Source of the DNA: Streptomyces violaceoruber
Lineage (GTDB): Bacteria; Actinomycetota; Actinomycetes; Streptomycetales; Streptomycetaceae
Assembly (NCBI GenBank): GCA_000720805.1
Contig: JODI01000024.1
Span: forward strand, 72,763-136,762
Direction: 5' to 3'
DNA: 64,000 nt
The position numbers and the translations under genes were made by a program. The notes under the pieces were generated by a model. The model did not search any database. It was not told the DNA's origin and saw nothing but the letters and a program-made list of their open reading frames with translations. Below are positions 7,874-16,119 of this stretch, piece by piece (the stretch's first letter is position 1; each line of letters opens with the position of its first letter).

Positions 7874-8944
7874 GTGGCTGCCTCTCCGCAAACCGAAAAA
7901 TTCGCCGCCTGCCTCCGCATGCTGAAGGACCGCAGCGGCCGGGGCTACGACCGCCTCGGCAAGGAGGCGGGCGTCAGTGGCTCCAGTCTGCATCGGTACT
8001 GCTCCGGCCTCAGCGTCCCGACGGACTACCGGGTGGTGCACGCCTTCGCCAAGGTGTGCGGCGCCAGTGCGGAGGAACTCCGCGAACTCCACCGGCTGTG
8101 GGCGCTGGCGGACACCGACCGGGACGTACCGGCCGTCACCGCCGAGGAGAACCCGGAACCGGAACCGGACGAACCTGCGGTGCCCGCGCAGGGGAGCCCG
8201 GGACCGGACGACGACACCCCGCCGGAGATCACTCGCGACGATCCCGGGCAGCCGCGACGGTCCCGGCTGCCCGGGAAGCTGTCCTCCCGTTCCGGGATAC
8301 TGGCCGCCGTGGTCGCGGTGGTGCTGGTGGCCGGTTTCGTCGTGTGGCTGCCCGTCGGACGCCCCGCCAGTGCGTCACCGGCGACCGACGACCGACTGCT
8401 GTACTCCCCCGCGTGCAAGTCGGTGAGCATGGGGCAGCACGACGAGTGCGTGCGCGAGGTCCAGAGCCTGTTGGTGCGGGCGAAGGGCAGGCTCGCCGTC
8501 GACGGGGACTTCGGGCCGGAGACCCTGCGCAGATTGACCGCGTTCCAGGTGCTGGCGGGCATGCCGGCCACCAACGTGGTCGACGAGGCCACCAAGGAGG
8601 CGCTCTACGGGCAGAAGGTGAGCATGGCGACCTGGGCGCCTGCCAAGGTGGAGAAGCGGATCCGGGAGGTGTTCGTCGAGGATCCCGGTACCGCCGTGTC
8701 CATCGCCCGCTGTGCGTCGTACCTCGACCCGCTGTGGGTGCTGCCCAACACCAACGGCAGCCGCAACTGGGGCGTGTTCCAGATCTCCGACGCCCGCCTG
8801 CGGGAACTCGAGGGCACACCGCTGCGGGCGTTCGATCCGGAGTGGAACATCAAGGCGGCCCACCGTCTGTGGAGCGTCCGGCGTGACTTCCACGACTGGC
8901 CCTCCTGCGAGGCGGCGCTGAAGGGCACACCGAAGAAGAGCTGA
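7874..8944 (+). CDS. Membrane-anchored fusion: HTH domain, TM helix, peptidoglycan-binding domain, lytic transglycosylase-like domain
   Basis: The 356-residue protein starts at the GTG at 7874 (AGGGTGG upstream; an alternative TTG at 7856 has no ribosome site). Residues about 5-75 form a cytoplasmic XRE-like helix-turn-helix (LGKEAGVSGSSLHRYCSGLSVP). An acidic Pro/Glu linker follows, then one TM helix at about 143-165 (ILAAVVAVVLVAGFVVWLP). Next come a PG_binding_1 domain (VQSLLVRAKG...VDGDFGPETLRRLTAFQ) and a C-terminal lysozyme/SLT-like domain (SIARCASYLDPLWV...GSRNWGVFQISD). The topology puts DNA binding inside and wall binding outside, as in a one-component wall sensor. This layout is known in streptomycetes but uncharacterised. 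Confidence 0.8.
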   Translation: MAASPQTEKFAACLRMLKDRSGRGYDRLGKEAGVSGSSLHRYCSGLSVPTDYRVVHAFAKVCGASAEELRELHRLWALADTDRDVPAVTAEENPEPEPDEPAVPAQGSPGPDDDTPPEITRDDPGQPRRSRLPGKLSSRSGILAAVVAVVLVAGFVVWLPVGRPASASPATDDRLLYSPACKSVSMGQHDECVREVQSLLVRAKGRLAVDGDFGPETLRRLTAFQVLAGMPATNVVDEATKEALYGQKVSMATWAPAKVEKRIREVFVEDPGTAVSIARCASYLDPLWVLPNTNGSRNWGVFQISDARLRELEGTPLRAFDPEWNIKAAHRLWSVRRDFHDWPSCEAALKGTPKKS

Positions 8945-8955
8945 AGCCCGTAGCC

Positions 8956-8981
8956 CCGGGGACCGCCGCGACGGTCCCCGG
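8956..8981. terminator. Bidirectional hairpin between convergent genes
   Basis: CCGGGGACCG / CGGTCCCCGG is a perfect 10-bp stem with a 6-nt loop. It lies between the fusion gene on the plus strand and the M15 peptidase gene on the minus strand. Confidence 0.6.
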
Positions 8982-9012
8982 AGCCTCCGGTTCCGGATCA
9001 CCCGGGGCGGCG

Positions 9013-9762
9013 TCAGATCGTGCCGTTCTCCCACCACCAGTCGCGGCCGAGGTCAGCCCTGCTGTCGACGTGCTGGTGGTCGACGGTGTACGTCTCCAGC
9101 CCGGAGAACCCGCAGGTCTCCGCCTTCTGGTAGACGGTCTTGTTGGACACGCCGGGCACGTCGAGGTCGGCCGCGGTGCCGTACAGGTGCATGCTGTCGC
9201 CGGCGCCGCCGATATCGGCGTTGTGCGCGATGCTGCGGAAGCCGGAGTTGACCGTGATCGGCTTGTCGCCCAGCTTCTTGCGCAGCGCCTCCAGCTTGTA
9301 CATGCAGCGGCGGGCGTTCTCCTTCGCCTCTGCCGCGCTCACCTTGCCGCCGTTGAAGGTGCCGCTCGACTGGTCCACGAACTCGCTCCAGTTGAAGTGG
9401 GCCGTGGAGCCGTCCGACTGCTCCAGCGCGTTGAGCTTCGCCTGGGTGTTGGGTCCGACGCTGGCGTCGGCGGTGAGACCGTACGCCGCCTGGAACCGGC
9501 GTACGGCCGCGGCCGTCCCCGGGCCGAAGTCCCCGTCTATGCCGACCCGGGTGTGGCCGGCGCTGTCGGCCGCCCAGCCGGCGACCCGGATCTGCAGCTC
9601 GGTCACGTCGGCGCCGCCGGCACCCTGCTCCAGTGTGCGCGACCACGAATAGGCCTGTGCGACGCCCGAGAACAACAGCTGGCCGAACGCGACGCCGGCA
9701 CCGGCGGCCAGCGTGCCTCGCAGCATGGTGCGGCGGTCGATGGGGCGGAAGGAGGAAGTCAT
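9013..9762 (-). CDS. Secreted peptidoglycan-binding M15-type D,D-carboxypeptidase
   Basis: The 249-residue protein has a twin-arginine-like signal (RRTMLRGTLAAGAGVAFG, cleavage after AQA near residue 37) and a PG_binding_1 domain at about 45-110 (VGIDGDFGPGTAAAVRRFQAAYG). The zinc peptidase domain at about 120-249 carries the M15 motif SMHLYGTAAD and the second metal/catalytic motif DHQHVD. The layout matches the Streptomyces albus G zinc D-Ala-D-Ala carboxypeptidase. It should trim or cleave peptidoglycan peptides outside the cell. It is the last gene of a four-gene minus-strand operon with two small Cys-containing proteins and a GH25 muramidase, 43 bp after its neighbour. Confidence 0.9.
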   Translation of the reverse strand: MTSSFRPIDRRTMLRGTLAAGAGVAFGQLLFSGVAQAYSWSRTLEQGAGGADVTELQIRVAGWAADSAGHTRVGIDGDFGPGTAAAVRRFQAAYGLTADASVGPNTQAKLNALEQSDGSTAHFNWSEFVDQSSGTFNGGKVSAAEAKENARRCMYKLEALRKKLGDKPITVNSGFRSIAHNADIGGAGDSMHLYGTAADLDVPGVSNKTVYQKAETCGFSGLETYTVDHQHVDSRADLGRDWWWENGTI

Positions 9763-9805
9763 GGTCGTCCTTTCAAAGGGGGAGGTGCGGTGGCGCGAGA
9801 AGAGG

Positions 9806-10222
9806 TCAGTAGGCGATCTGGAACGTCACGTTCTGCGCGTCGGTGTCGTAGGCGTGCACGCGCAGGACGAAGTGGGTGCCGTCCTTGACGTCGGTGGCGA
9901 CGGTCGCCCACTCGGTGCCGTGGGTGGTGTACGCGTCGCCGTTGTTGCACTTGCTGGTGTGGTCGACGAACACCACACAGGCGTCCAGGTACACCCCCGG
10001 CTCGTCCGTGATGAGCCGCATGTTGATGTCGTCGCACCGCGAGGACGTGGTGTAGGTGCCGTACGACACGGCGGCCGAGGAGTAGTGGTACGTCAGGGTC
10101 CTCGCGCCGCCGTAGCAACTGGTCGCAGTCGCGGCAGGCTGTGCGGAGGCGGGCGCGACGCCCACTCCCAGCAGCGCGGCCGCGGTGAACAGAGCCGAGG
10201 CGAACGCCCTGCTCCGGATCAT
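9806..10222 (-). CDS. Small secreted Cys-containing protein, paralogue B
   Basis: The 138-residue protein has a Sec signal peptide (MIRSRAFASALFTAAALLGV, cleavage near ASAQP). The mature part carries TSCYGGA, SSRCDDINMR, DACVVF and KCNNG, four cysteines that probably form two disulfides, followed by EWATVATDVKDGTHFVLRV. The same pattern occurs in the adjacent gene at 10246-10635, so the two are tandem duplicates 23 bp apart. I do not recognise the family. Being in an operon with two peptidoglycan hydrolases suggests a wall-associated or inhibitor-like role (inference). Confidence 0.75.
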   Translation of the reverse strand: MIRSRAFASALFTAAALLGVGVAPASAQPAATATSCYGGARTLTYHYSSAAVSYGTYTTSSRCDDINMRLITDEPGVYLDACVVFVDHTSKCNNGDAYTTHGTEWATVATDVKDGTHFVLRVHAYDTDAQNVTFQIAY

Positions 10223-10245
10223 GGTGGTCTCCGATCGGGTGGGAG

Positions 10246-10635
10246 TCAGAAGGCGATCTGCACGACGGCGTCGTCGCCCTCCAGGGGTATGCCGTTGGGC
10301 ACCGTGAACTTGCTGCCGTCCAGGACGTCGGTGGCGATGGTCGTCCAGCTCCGGCCGACCTTGGTCCAGCCGTTGCAGGTGCCGTACTTCGCGAACTTCA
10401 CGCAGGCCCACACGTAGTCCGCGGTTCCGCTGATGACGCGCATGTTGATGTCGTCGCAGCGGCTCGTGGTCCAGTAGGGGCCGAAATCGACGACGTCCCC
10501 ATAGCGCGCGGTGACCGCCCCGCCGTAGCAGCTGGTCGCCGCGGTGGCGGCCGAGGCGGAGGCGGGCGCCGGAACGGTGAAGCCCAGGGTGACGAACAGT
10601 GCGACGAGGCACGCGTGTGAGAACCGGGTGGTCAT
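10246..10635 (-). CDS. Small secreted Cys-containing protein, paralogue A
   Basis: The 129-residue protein has a signal peptide (MTTRFSHACLVALFVTLGFTV, cleavage near ASA). Its mature part aligns with the downstream paralogue: TSCYGGA, TSRCDDINMR, WACVKF, TCNGW and SWTTIATDVLDGSKF. The four Cys and the RCDDINMR block are conserved, but the segments between are quite divergent, which suggests an old duplication. It starts at the ATG at 10635, 26 bp after the GH25 stop. Function unknown. Confidence 0.75.
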   Translation of the reverse strand: MTTRFSHACLVALFVTLGFTVPAPASASAATAATSCYGGAVTARYGDVVDFGPYWTTSRCDDINMRVISGTADYVWACVKFAKYGTCNGWTKVGRSWTTIATDVLDGSKFTVPNGIPLEGDDAVVQIAF

Positions 10636-10661
10636 GGGGTTTCTCCTTGGTCCGGCCGGGG

Positions 10662-12017
10662 TCAGCGGTTGGCCAGGCGGTCCAGATCGGCCTGGGTGCC
10701 GTTGAACACGTCCGCGGTCGCCGGTGCCTGGATGCCCGGGAAGAGCGCGGCGTCGGTGTACTGCCACATCGCCCAGGCCGTCGAGCCGCTCGGCAGCGGC
10801 GGCTGCGTGATCGACTGGCGGTAGTCCGCGAGTTGCAGCGGATACCGGGCGAAGGCGGTGGTCGAACCCAGGCAGTCGTCCAGGAAGGACTTCTGGGTGT
10901 AGATCATCGGAGTGCGGCCGAAGGCCGCCTCCACCCGGTCGAGCCAGGCCTTGGCGTCATTGACCGTGCCGTAGGTGGGGCAGCGTCCGCTGCCGTCGTC
11001 CATGCGTTCCAGGTCGAATATCGGCGGCAGGTCGCCGGCTCGCTGCCCGGTGTAGCCGGTCGTCCGCACGGCGGCGATGAACCGGTCGGCCTGCGCGGCA
11101 CCCGTGTCGGGCGACGTGCCCGTGTAGAAGTGGTAGGGCGCGACGGCCAGCCCCGCCGCCCTGGCCCCCTCGAGGTCGGTGGCGAGGTATTCGTCGGTGA
11201 CGTTCAGGCCCCGGGTGGCCTTGACCGTGGCGAACTCGACACCCGAGGCCCGTACGGCCTTCCAGTCGATCGGCGCGCCGCCGGGATGCTGGTACTTGGC
11301 CGTGTCCAGGCCGTCGATCGGATAGCCGGCGGGTCGCGATGGCGTGCAGTACGTGTTACGGCCCGCCCAGTCCACCAGTTTCGCCCAGGTGTTGGTGCCC
11401 ACGACGCCGTCGGCACTGAGGTTGGCGCAGTGCTGGAGCTCGACGACCCGGGCCTCGGTACCGCCGCCGAAGTCGCCGTCGATCGCCAGCGGCGGATAGT
11501 GGAACGGCTCCATGGCCAGGTTCAGACGGCACTGCACCTCCTTGACCTCAACTCCCTTCGCACCCTGTCGCAGCGTGGGGCGCGCGTCGGTGTGGCCGCA
11601 CACCGACGTCTGCGCCGTGCTCGACGTGCCCTTGGTCGCGCAGGTGTGCGGCGACGCGGCCCAGGTGTTCAGCGCCGCCCAGGTCTGCGGGCCGAGCACA
11701 CCGTCCGCGCCCAGCCCGGCACACCGCTGGAACTCCTTGACCCGCGTCTCCGTCGCCGGCCCGAACGAGCCGTCCGCCGCGATCGGCGTGTACCGGCTCG
11801 GCTTCGTCGCCAGATTGAGCTCGCACTGTGCCTCGACCGCCGAGTCCCCCGTCGATCCCTGCTGCAGCGTGGGCTGTGCGCTCGTGTGCCCGCAGACCGC
11901 GACCGCGGCCGCCGCGGACTCCGCCGCCTGCACCGCCTGCACCGCCGCGGGCCCGTACGCGGGCAGGACCGCTGCCACGGCGAGGGTCAGACCCCGCAGA
12001 AGCGTCCTTTGTCCCAT
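10662..12017 (-). CDS. Secreted GH25 muramidase with two peptidoglycan-binding domains
   Basis: The 451-residue protein starts at the ATG at 12017 (GGGGGA site) and has a signal peptide ending near AAES (residue 34). Two PG_binding_1 repeats follow (about 45-120 and 130-205; ADGSFGPATETRVKEFQ and IDGDFGGGTEARVVELQ). The C-terminal GH25 lysozyme domain (about 215-451) has the first strand PIDGLDTAKYQ with the catalytic-site Asp, PPIFDLERMD with the D-x-E pair, and MIYTQKSF and AMWQYTDA. It should cleave MurNAc-GlcNAc bonds. It leads the operon with the two small Cys-containing proteins and the M15 peptidase. No phage genes are nearby, so this is a chromosomal wall-remodelling or predation set rather than a prophage lysin. 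Confidence 0.92.
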   Translation of the reverse strand: MGQRTLLRGLTLAVAAVLPAYGPAAVQAVQAAESAAAAVAVCGHTSAQPTLQQGSTGDSAVEAQCELNLATKPSRYTPIAADGSFGPATETRVKEFQRCAGLGADGVLGPQTWAALNTWAASPHTCATKGTSSTAQTSVCGHTDARPTLRQGAKGVEVKEVQCRLNLAMEPFHYPPLAIDGDFGGGTEARVVELQHCANLSADGVVGTNTWAKLVDWAGRNTYCTPSRPAGYPIDGLDTAKYQHPGGAPIDWKAVRASGVEFATVKATRGLNVTDEYLATDLEGARAAGLAVAPYHFYTGTSPDTGAAQADRFIAAVRTTGYTGQRAGDLPPIFDLERMDDGSGRCPTYGTVNDAKAWLDRVEAAFGRTPMIYTQKSFLDDCLGSTTAFARYPLQLADYRQSITQPPLPSGSTAWAMWQYTDAALFPGIQAPATADVFNGTQADLDRLANR

Positions 12018-12139
12018 CTGTTGTTCCCCCCTCTGGTGAGTGGCCGGGATCCCCGGCCACCGGTGATGCTGGCAGCGGTTGCCCCGAAGGAGATCCCCTT
12101 GCTCCGGATTGGGACGCCGGGACACTCACACGCCGGTGA

Positions 12140-12420
12140 CCTGCGAGGACGGATCACCGCTGGGATGAACATGGGATACGGACGGCCGAGCTGGAGCCCG
12201 ATGGGGAAGCCGGCACCGGTGGTACCGAGAAGATCGCCGAGCACGGCGGCGGCCACTCCGACGACCTCGACGTCCCCCTCGTCGTGTCCGGTGCCGCGGT
12301 TGCGGACGTTCGGTGCGCCCCGGCCGCGTCGTCAGCCCCGGGCGCACCGGCCGCCGACAGTCGTGCGGTCAGCGGTCTCGATCACCTCCGGCATGCTGCC
12401 CGGTATCGCCCGTCGGTGAC
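12140..12420 (+). pseudogene. Remnant of an alkaline-phosphatase/phosphodiesterase-type gene (C-terminal segment)
   Basis: In the gap between GH25 and the next gene, a plus-strand frame opens just after a stop at 12137-12139. It reads KIAEHGGGHSDDLDVPLVVSGAAV, which resembles the metal-binding HGG...DD...VPLLVSGP block of alkaline phosphatase superfamily enzymes. The frame then degenerates into Ala/Pro-rich sequence and has no start codon or ribosome site. It looks like a gene tail left after a deletion. The rest of the 12018-12368 gap shows nothing else I can identify. The identification rests on one motif. Confidence 0.35.
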
Positions 12421-12776
12421 TGTCGCGCGGCGTCCAGCGCCCGCGCCAGCTGCTCCCGGGCGCGGCGCTGGATGCCCTCGCTGTCGTGCAGGAGTTCCTC
12501 GGTCTCCTCGGGCGTGAGCGGCGAGGGCGGCGGGGTGCTCTCTGTCAGCTGGGCGTAGAGGCGGCGGCAGGCCCGGTCCTCGTCAGGAAAACGCTCCAAC
12601 ACCGTGCGCACGCCCCGCTGTTGAACGCCCACCACCCACTCACCAGCCTGTTCCTCCAGGTAGAGGCGGTCCTCCGGCCTGGGGCCGCCGGGGGAGCCGG
12701 GGCAGTCGGCGATCTCGTACAGTCCCGCCGGGACCCCGGCCGCGCTCAGCGCCTCGCACAGCTGGTGACGGTCCAT
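12369..12776 (-). CDS. Probable immunity protein for the adjacent TNT toxin
   Basis: The 135-residue acidic cytosolic protein (no signal peptide) begins MDRHQLCEALSAAGVPAGLYEI. It contains a short beta-rich segment (DRLYLEEQAGEWVVGVQQRGVRTVLERFPDEDRACRRLYAQL) and a Pro/Glu helical tail. Small proteins with this N-terminal plan are, as I recall, often encoded directly after TNT-domain toxins in actinomycetes. It starts 41 bp after the TNT gene on the same strand, as expected for an immunity gene. No other function is suggested by the sequence. Confidence 0.55.
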   Translation of the reverse strand: MDRHQLCEALSAAGVPAGLYEIADCPGSPGGPRPEDRLYLEEQAGEWVVGVQQRGVRTVLERFPDEDRACRRLYAQLTESTPPPSPLTPEETEELLHDSEGIQRRAREQLARALDAARQSPTGDTGQHAGGDRDR

Positions 12777-12817
12777 GTCCTGATCCTGCCCCTGCTCCTG
12801 CCCTCGGCCCTTCGGCG

Positions 12818-13651
12818 TCAGTTCGCCCGCACCAGGATGCGGTCACCCACGAGGGAGTTCACCGTCGCACCGGTCCTCACGTTCGGGCAGTACTTGGTCT
12901 GTTTGGAGTTGACCGAGGTGACGTACTGCACGCCCAGGCCAGGTTGCTCGAACGCCGGAGCGACAGGCCCGGTGCACACGAGGACGTCCTGCTTCACCCG
13001 GTACAGGTGGTAGTTGTAGGGGTACCGCGGGTCCTCGGTGTTGAGATTGGACGGCGGGATCGAGCGTTCACCGTACTTGGCACCGGCCGGCGCGAGGAAC
13101 TTGCCGAACTCGTTGCCGAAGCGGTCCAGGAGCTGGCCGGCCTTGAGGGTGATCTCGGCCGCGATGACGTTCCCGTTGCTGTCGTGGGCGAAGCCGTCGT
13201 CCGGGACCAGCGAGTACTTCCAGTCGCCCAGCCCGGAGTTGAGAGTCGGGTCCCACCACTTGTTGAGGAACTCCACCGGTGTGAGGGCGCCGAACCGGTC
13301 GTAGCCTCTGAGGATGTTGCCGAGGATCCCGGTGCGCGGCAACTGGGCGGCGCCGAACCGCCAGTCGTTGCACACGTAGGGCGTGTGGGCGTAGGGGTAG
13401 GGCGACGGCACCAGCCCCAGGCAGCGCGTCGTCGGGCCGTCCGCCGCGGACCCGGAGTGCTGTTGCTGCCGGTTGCCCGCGTCGGCTGCCTGGCCTCCCG
13501 CCGACGGTGGGTCGGGAACCGCCTTCGGCACGGGGCGATCGGCGGTGGATGTCTGCGTGTCCACGGCGGCGGACGGAGGAGCACCGAGCAGAAGGGAACC
13601 GGCAAGGCCGGCAGTCGCCGCCACGCTCGCAGTCCATCGACGGATTGCCAC
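12818..13651 (-). CDS. Secreted TNT-domain NAD+-glycohydrolase toxin
   Basis: The 277-residue protein starts at the GTG at 13651, chosen because GGAGG lies 5 nt before it; the ATG at 13675 lacks such a site. The Sec signal peptide ends near PSAA (residue 30). A variable Pro/Ala linker is followed by YVCNDWRFGAAQLPRTG and a TNT (tuberculosis necrotizing toxin) domain: LLDRFGNEFGKFLAPAG, ERSIPPSNLN, YHLYRV, VCTGPVAPAFEQPGLGVQYVT, VNSLVGDRILVR. This matches the DRxG...G.FL.P and GP.APWF.QPG.G.QY blocks of the CpnT toxin domain, which hydrolyses NAD+. It is exported without a polymorphic-toxin delivery module. Confidence 0.85.
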   Translation of the reverse strand: MAIRRWTASVAATAGLAGSLLLGAPPSAAVDTQTSTADRPVPKAVPDPPSAGGQAADAGNRQQQHSGSAADGPTTRCLGLVPSPYPYAHTPYVCNDWRFGAAQLPRTGILGNILRGYDRFGALTPVEFLNKWWDPTLNSGLGDWKYSLVPDDGFAHDSNGNVIAAEITLKAGQLLDRFGNEFGKFLAPAGAKYGERSIPPSNLNTEDPRYPYNYHLYRVKQDVLVCTGPVAPAFEQPGLGVQYVTSVNSKQTKYCPNVRTGATVNSLVGDRILVRAN

Positions 13652-14011
13652 TGGTACCTCCCATGATCGAGTCACGGGGCGTCAGGAGCGCCCCGAGTCA
13701 TCACAGAAGCTCCGCCGAGACACAGCAACACAGGCGGGCCGAACGGGCCCACCCGCCACTCGACCGGGTCCACGCCTGACTCGGAACGGCGTGTCGCCGC
13801 GGGATGCACGAGCGTCCCCCGACCGCACCACGAACTGCCCGCACCCTCGTCACGGGCATGAGTGAGCCGTCTGGTTCACCAGCCGTGCTGGTCCGACGGC
13901 GACCGCGGCCCGGCGCGGGTCACCCCCTCGATCCGCCCCCCGGCGGCAGCCGACGACATCGGCACCGTCCATCGCCCGGCCCCGGCTTGCGCGCGTGTGC
14001 CGGACGACGCG
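13652..14011. other. Intergenic region, no gene seen
   Basis: This 360-bp stretch lies between the TNT gene start and the amidotransferase stop. Short frames on both strands look like composition artefacts. It should hold the TNT promoter near 13660-13720. I see no clear operator or terminator. Confidence 0.5.
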
Positions 14012-14848
14012 TCATACCGGTTCCGGCGCGAAGGGACACAGCTCGTCGGCTCCGGCGTGTACGACGCCGTAGCTGCTCTCGGGCACCTCGTTCCAGGCGC
14101 CGGGCAGATCACCGAGGGGCTCGGACACGATGAGGTGGGTTTCGTCGGACACTTCCCGCAGGAACGCGACGTCGGGGTGCAGCTTGCGCAGTGTGTCCAC
14201 GCGGGTGCTGTAGAACAACGACCGGGAGGTGCCCTGGGTCGAGTAGCGGAAGGCCCACAGGCGTTCGCCGTCGGTCACGGCGATGGTCATCTGGAGCGGG
14301 AACTCGATCCCGTGCTCGCGGCCGCTGCGCTCCACCAGTCCCACCATCCGGGCCACGGCGCCCGGCGGATCCTGCTCCAGGCCGAGGGTGAGCGCCAGGT
14401 AGAACATCGTCTCCGAGTCCGTCGTTCCCTCGATGTCGGAGTACAGCTCGGGGTCGACCTGCAGGGTCAGGTCGCGGCGCACGAGGTGGAAATCAGTGAT
14501 GCCGCCGTTGTGCATCCACATCCAGCGGCCGTACCGGAAGGGGTGGCAGTTCGACTGCTGCACCGCCGTGCCGGTCGACGCCCGTATGTGGGCGAAGAAC
14601 AACGGGGAGCGGACATGATCCGCGATCTCCCGCAGGTTGCGGTTGTTCCAGGCGGGGCCGACGTCCCTGAGCAGGGCGGGGGTGCCGATGCCTTCCTGCG
14701 GGTACCATCCGACGCCGAAACCGTCGCCGTTCGTCGTCTCGACACCCAGTCTGGAGTGGAGGCTCTGATCGATCAGCGAGTGAGCCGGTTTGTAGAGGAT
14801 GGTGTCGAGCAGCAGGGGTGTTCCCGAGTAAGCGAGCCATCGGCACAT
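14012..14848 (-). CDS. Class II glutamine amidotransferase (EgtC/YafJ-like)
   Basis: The 278-residue protein begins MCRWLAYSG, so Cys2 is the N-terminal nucleophile after methionine removal, as in class II (Ntn) amidotransferases. Family blocks include NGDGFGVGWY, FFAHIRASTGTAVQQSNCHPF, WMHNGGI and SDSETMF-like TDSETMF. It starts at the ATG at 14848 with AGGTGA upstream. The family includes the ergothioneine enzyme EgtC, but no other egt genes are adjacent, so the donor/acceptor pair is unknown. It stands alone between intergenic regions. Confidence 0.88.
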   Translation of the reverse strand: MCRWLAYSGTPLLLDTILYKPAHSLIDQSLHSRLGVETTNGDGFGVGWYPQEGIGTPALLRDVGPAWNNRNLREIADHVRSPLFFAHIRASTGTAVQQSNCHPFRYGRWMWMHNGGITDFHLVRRDLTLQVDPELYSDIEGTTDSETMFYLALTLGLEQDPPGAVARMVGLVERSGREHGIEFPLQMTIAVTDGERLWAFRYSTQGTSRSLFYSTRVDTLRKLHPDVAFLREVSDETHLIVSEPLGDLPGAWNEVPESSYGVVHAGADELCPFAPEPV

Positions 14849-15196
14849 GAGCGATCACCTGTCCTACCTGCAGACTCCGGGAACACCATGAGGTCTCCCA
14901 CTCATTTTCGCCTCCCTCGTCCCGCATCGCCATGCGGGCGCGGACCGGGCGCCGGTGCACCGGGCTCGGAGTCGTCGGCCGGGATGCGAGGTGCTTCCCG
15001 CCGTCGGATGGTGGAGTCATGAACCGGTCCGCGGCCGGGGTCGCGGTGCCCGCGCGCCGACCGGTCGCAGGGTGCTTTCGTCCGACGCCGGGTACACGAC
15101 AGCTCCGGTGTCTGTCGGGCCGGCCGGGTCCCGGCCTGTCTCGTGTGCGTCGCCCGCTTCCTGAGGGCGTGCCGTCCGAACGCCCAAGGAGAGATC
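14849..15196. other. Divergent promoter region, no gene seen
   Basis: This 348-bp gap separates the divergent amidotransferase and SDR genes and should carry both promoters. No recognisable operator or small gene is visible. Confidence 0.5.
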
Positions 15197-16036
15197 GTGG
15201 TGGCAGCGAAAGTCGAGAACCGTGGGACGACGTCCGCGCAGCTTCTCAGGGGCCAGAAGGCGCTGGTGACCGGTGCCAACTCGGGTATCGGCCTGGCGAC
15301 CGCCGTGGCCCTGGGCCGGGCCGGGGCGGACGTCGTGGTGAACTACGTCGTCGGTGCGCACGAGGCGGAGAACGTCGTGAAGGAGATCGAGGGCTTCGGA
15401 GTGCGCGCCTACGCCCATGAGGCCGACGTGTCCGACGAGGACCAGGTGACCGCCATGGTCGCGCGGATGGTCGAGGAGTTCGGCACCATCGACATCATGG
15501 TGGCCAACGCGGGCCTCCAGCGGGACGCGGCCCTCACGGAGATGACGCTCGCCCAGTGGCAGAAGGTCATCGACGTCAACCTGACCGGCCAGTTCCTGTG
15601 CGCGCGGGAGGCCGCCAAGGAGTTCATCCGGCGCGGCGTGGTGGAGGAGGTGTCCCGTTCGGCGGGGAAGATCATCTGCATGAGTTCGGTCCACCAGATC
15701 GTCCCGTGGGCGGGGCACGTGAACTACGCCTCCTCCAAGGGCGGTGTCGGCATGCTGATGCAGACCCTCGCCCAGGAGCTGGCGCCCCAGCGGATCAGGG
15801 TCAACGCGGTGGCGCCCGGCGCCATCCGCACGCCGATCAACCGCGACGCCTGGTCCACCCCCGAGGCCGAGGCCGAGCTGCTGCGCCTGATCCCGTACCG
15901 CCGCGTGGGCGACCCGGACGACATCGCCAACGCCGTCGTCGCCATGGCGTCCGACCTGCTCGACTACGTCGTCGGCAGCACCCTCTACGTCGACGGCGGG
16001 ATGACGCTGTTTCCGGGCTTCGCCACCGGGGGCTGA
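15197..16036 (+). CDS. Short-chain dehydrogenase, glucose 1-dehydrogenase-like
   Basis: The 279-residue SDR starts at the GTG at 15197 (AAGGAG 6 nt upstream). It has the NAD(P) motif TGANSGIG, the structural NAG motif (VANAGLQ), catalytic Ser in MSSVHQIVPW and the YASSKGG YxxxK motif, plus the Pro-Gly segment VAPGAIRTPIN and the C-terminal YVDGGMTLFPGF. The C-terminal GGMTLYPGF signature is typical of glucose 1-dehydrogenases. It faces a decayed GMC oxidoreductase remnant and a GH15 gene on the opposite strand, a combination that suggests it once belonged to a sugar/polyol oxidation module. Confidence 0.9.
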   Translation: MVAAKVENRGTTSAQLLRGQKALVTGANSGIGLATAVALGRAGADVVVNYVVGAHEAENVVKEIEGFGVRAYAHEADVSDEDQVTAMVARMVEEFGTIDIMVANAGLQRDAALTEMTLAQWQKVIDVNLTGQFLCAREAAKEFIRRGVVEEVSRSAGKIICMSSVHQIVPWAGHVNYASSKGGVGMLMQTLAQELAPQRIRVNAVAPGAIRTPINRDAWSTPEAEAELLRLIPYRRVGDPDDIANAVVAMASDLLDYVVGSTLYVDGGMTLFPGFATGG

Positions 16037-16119
16037 CCTCCGATGCGGGATCACGTCACGTCCGGAGCACCGGCCGGTCCGGCGCTGGTGCTGCCCCGCC
16101 GGCTCGACACGCTGGGTGG

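Noticed and set aside
9013..12017. GH25/M15/peptidoglycan-binding cluster as a prophage lysis module
   Set aside because: No holin, tail, capsid, integrase or att site nearby. The proteins have Sec/Tat leaders and streptomycete-style domain orders.
14012..14848. Ergothioneine biosynthesis EgtC
   Set aside because: The fold fits, but egtA, egtB, egtD and egtE are not adjacent, so a specific egt call is unsupported.
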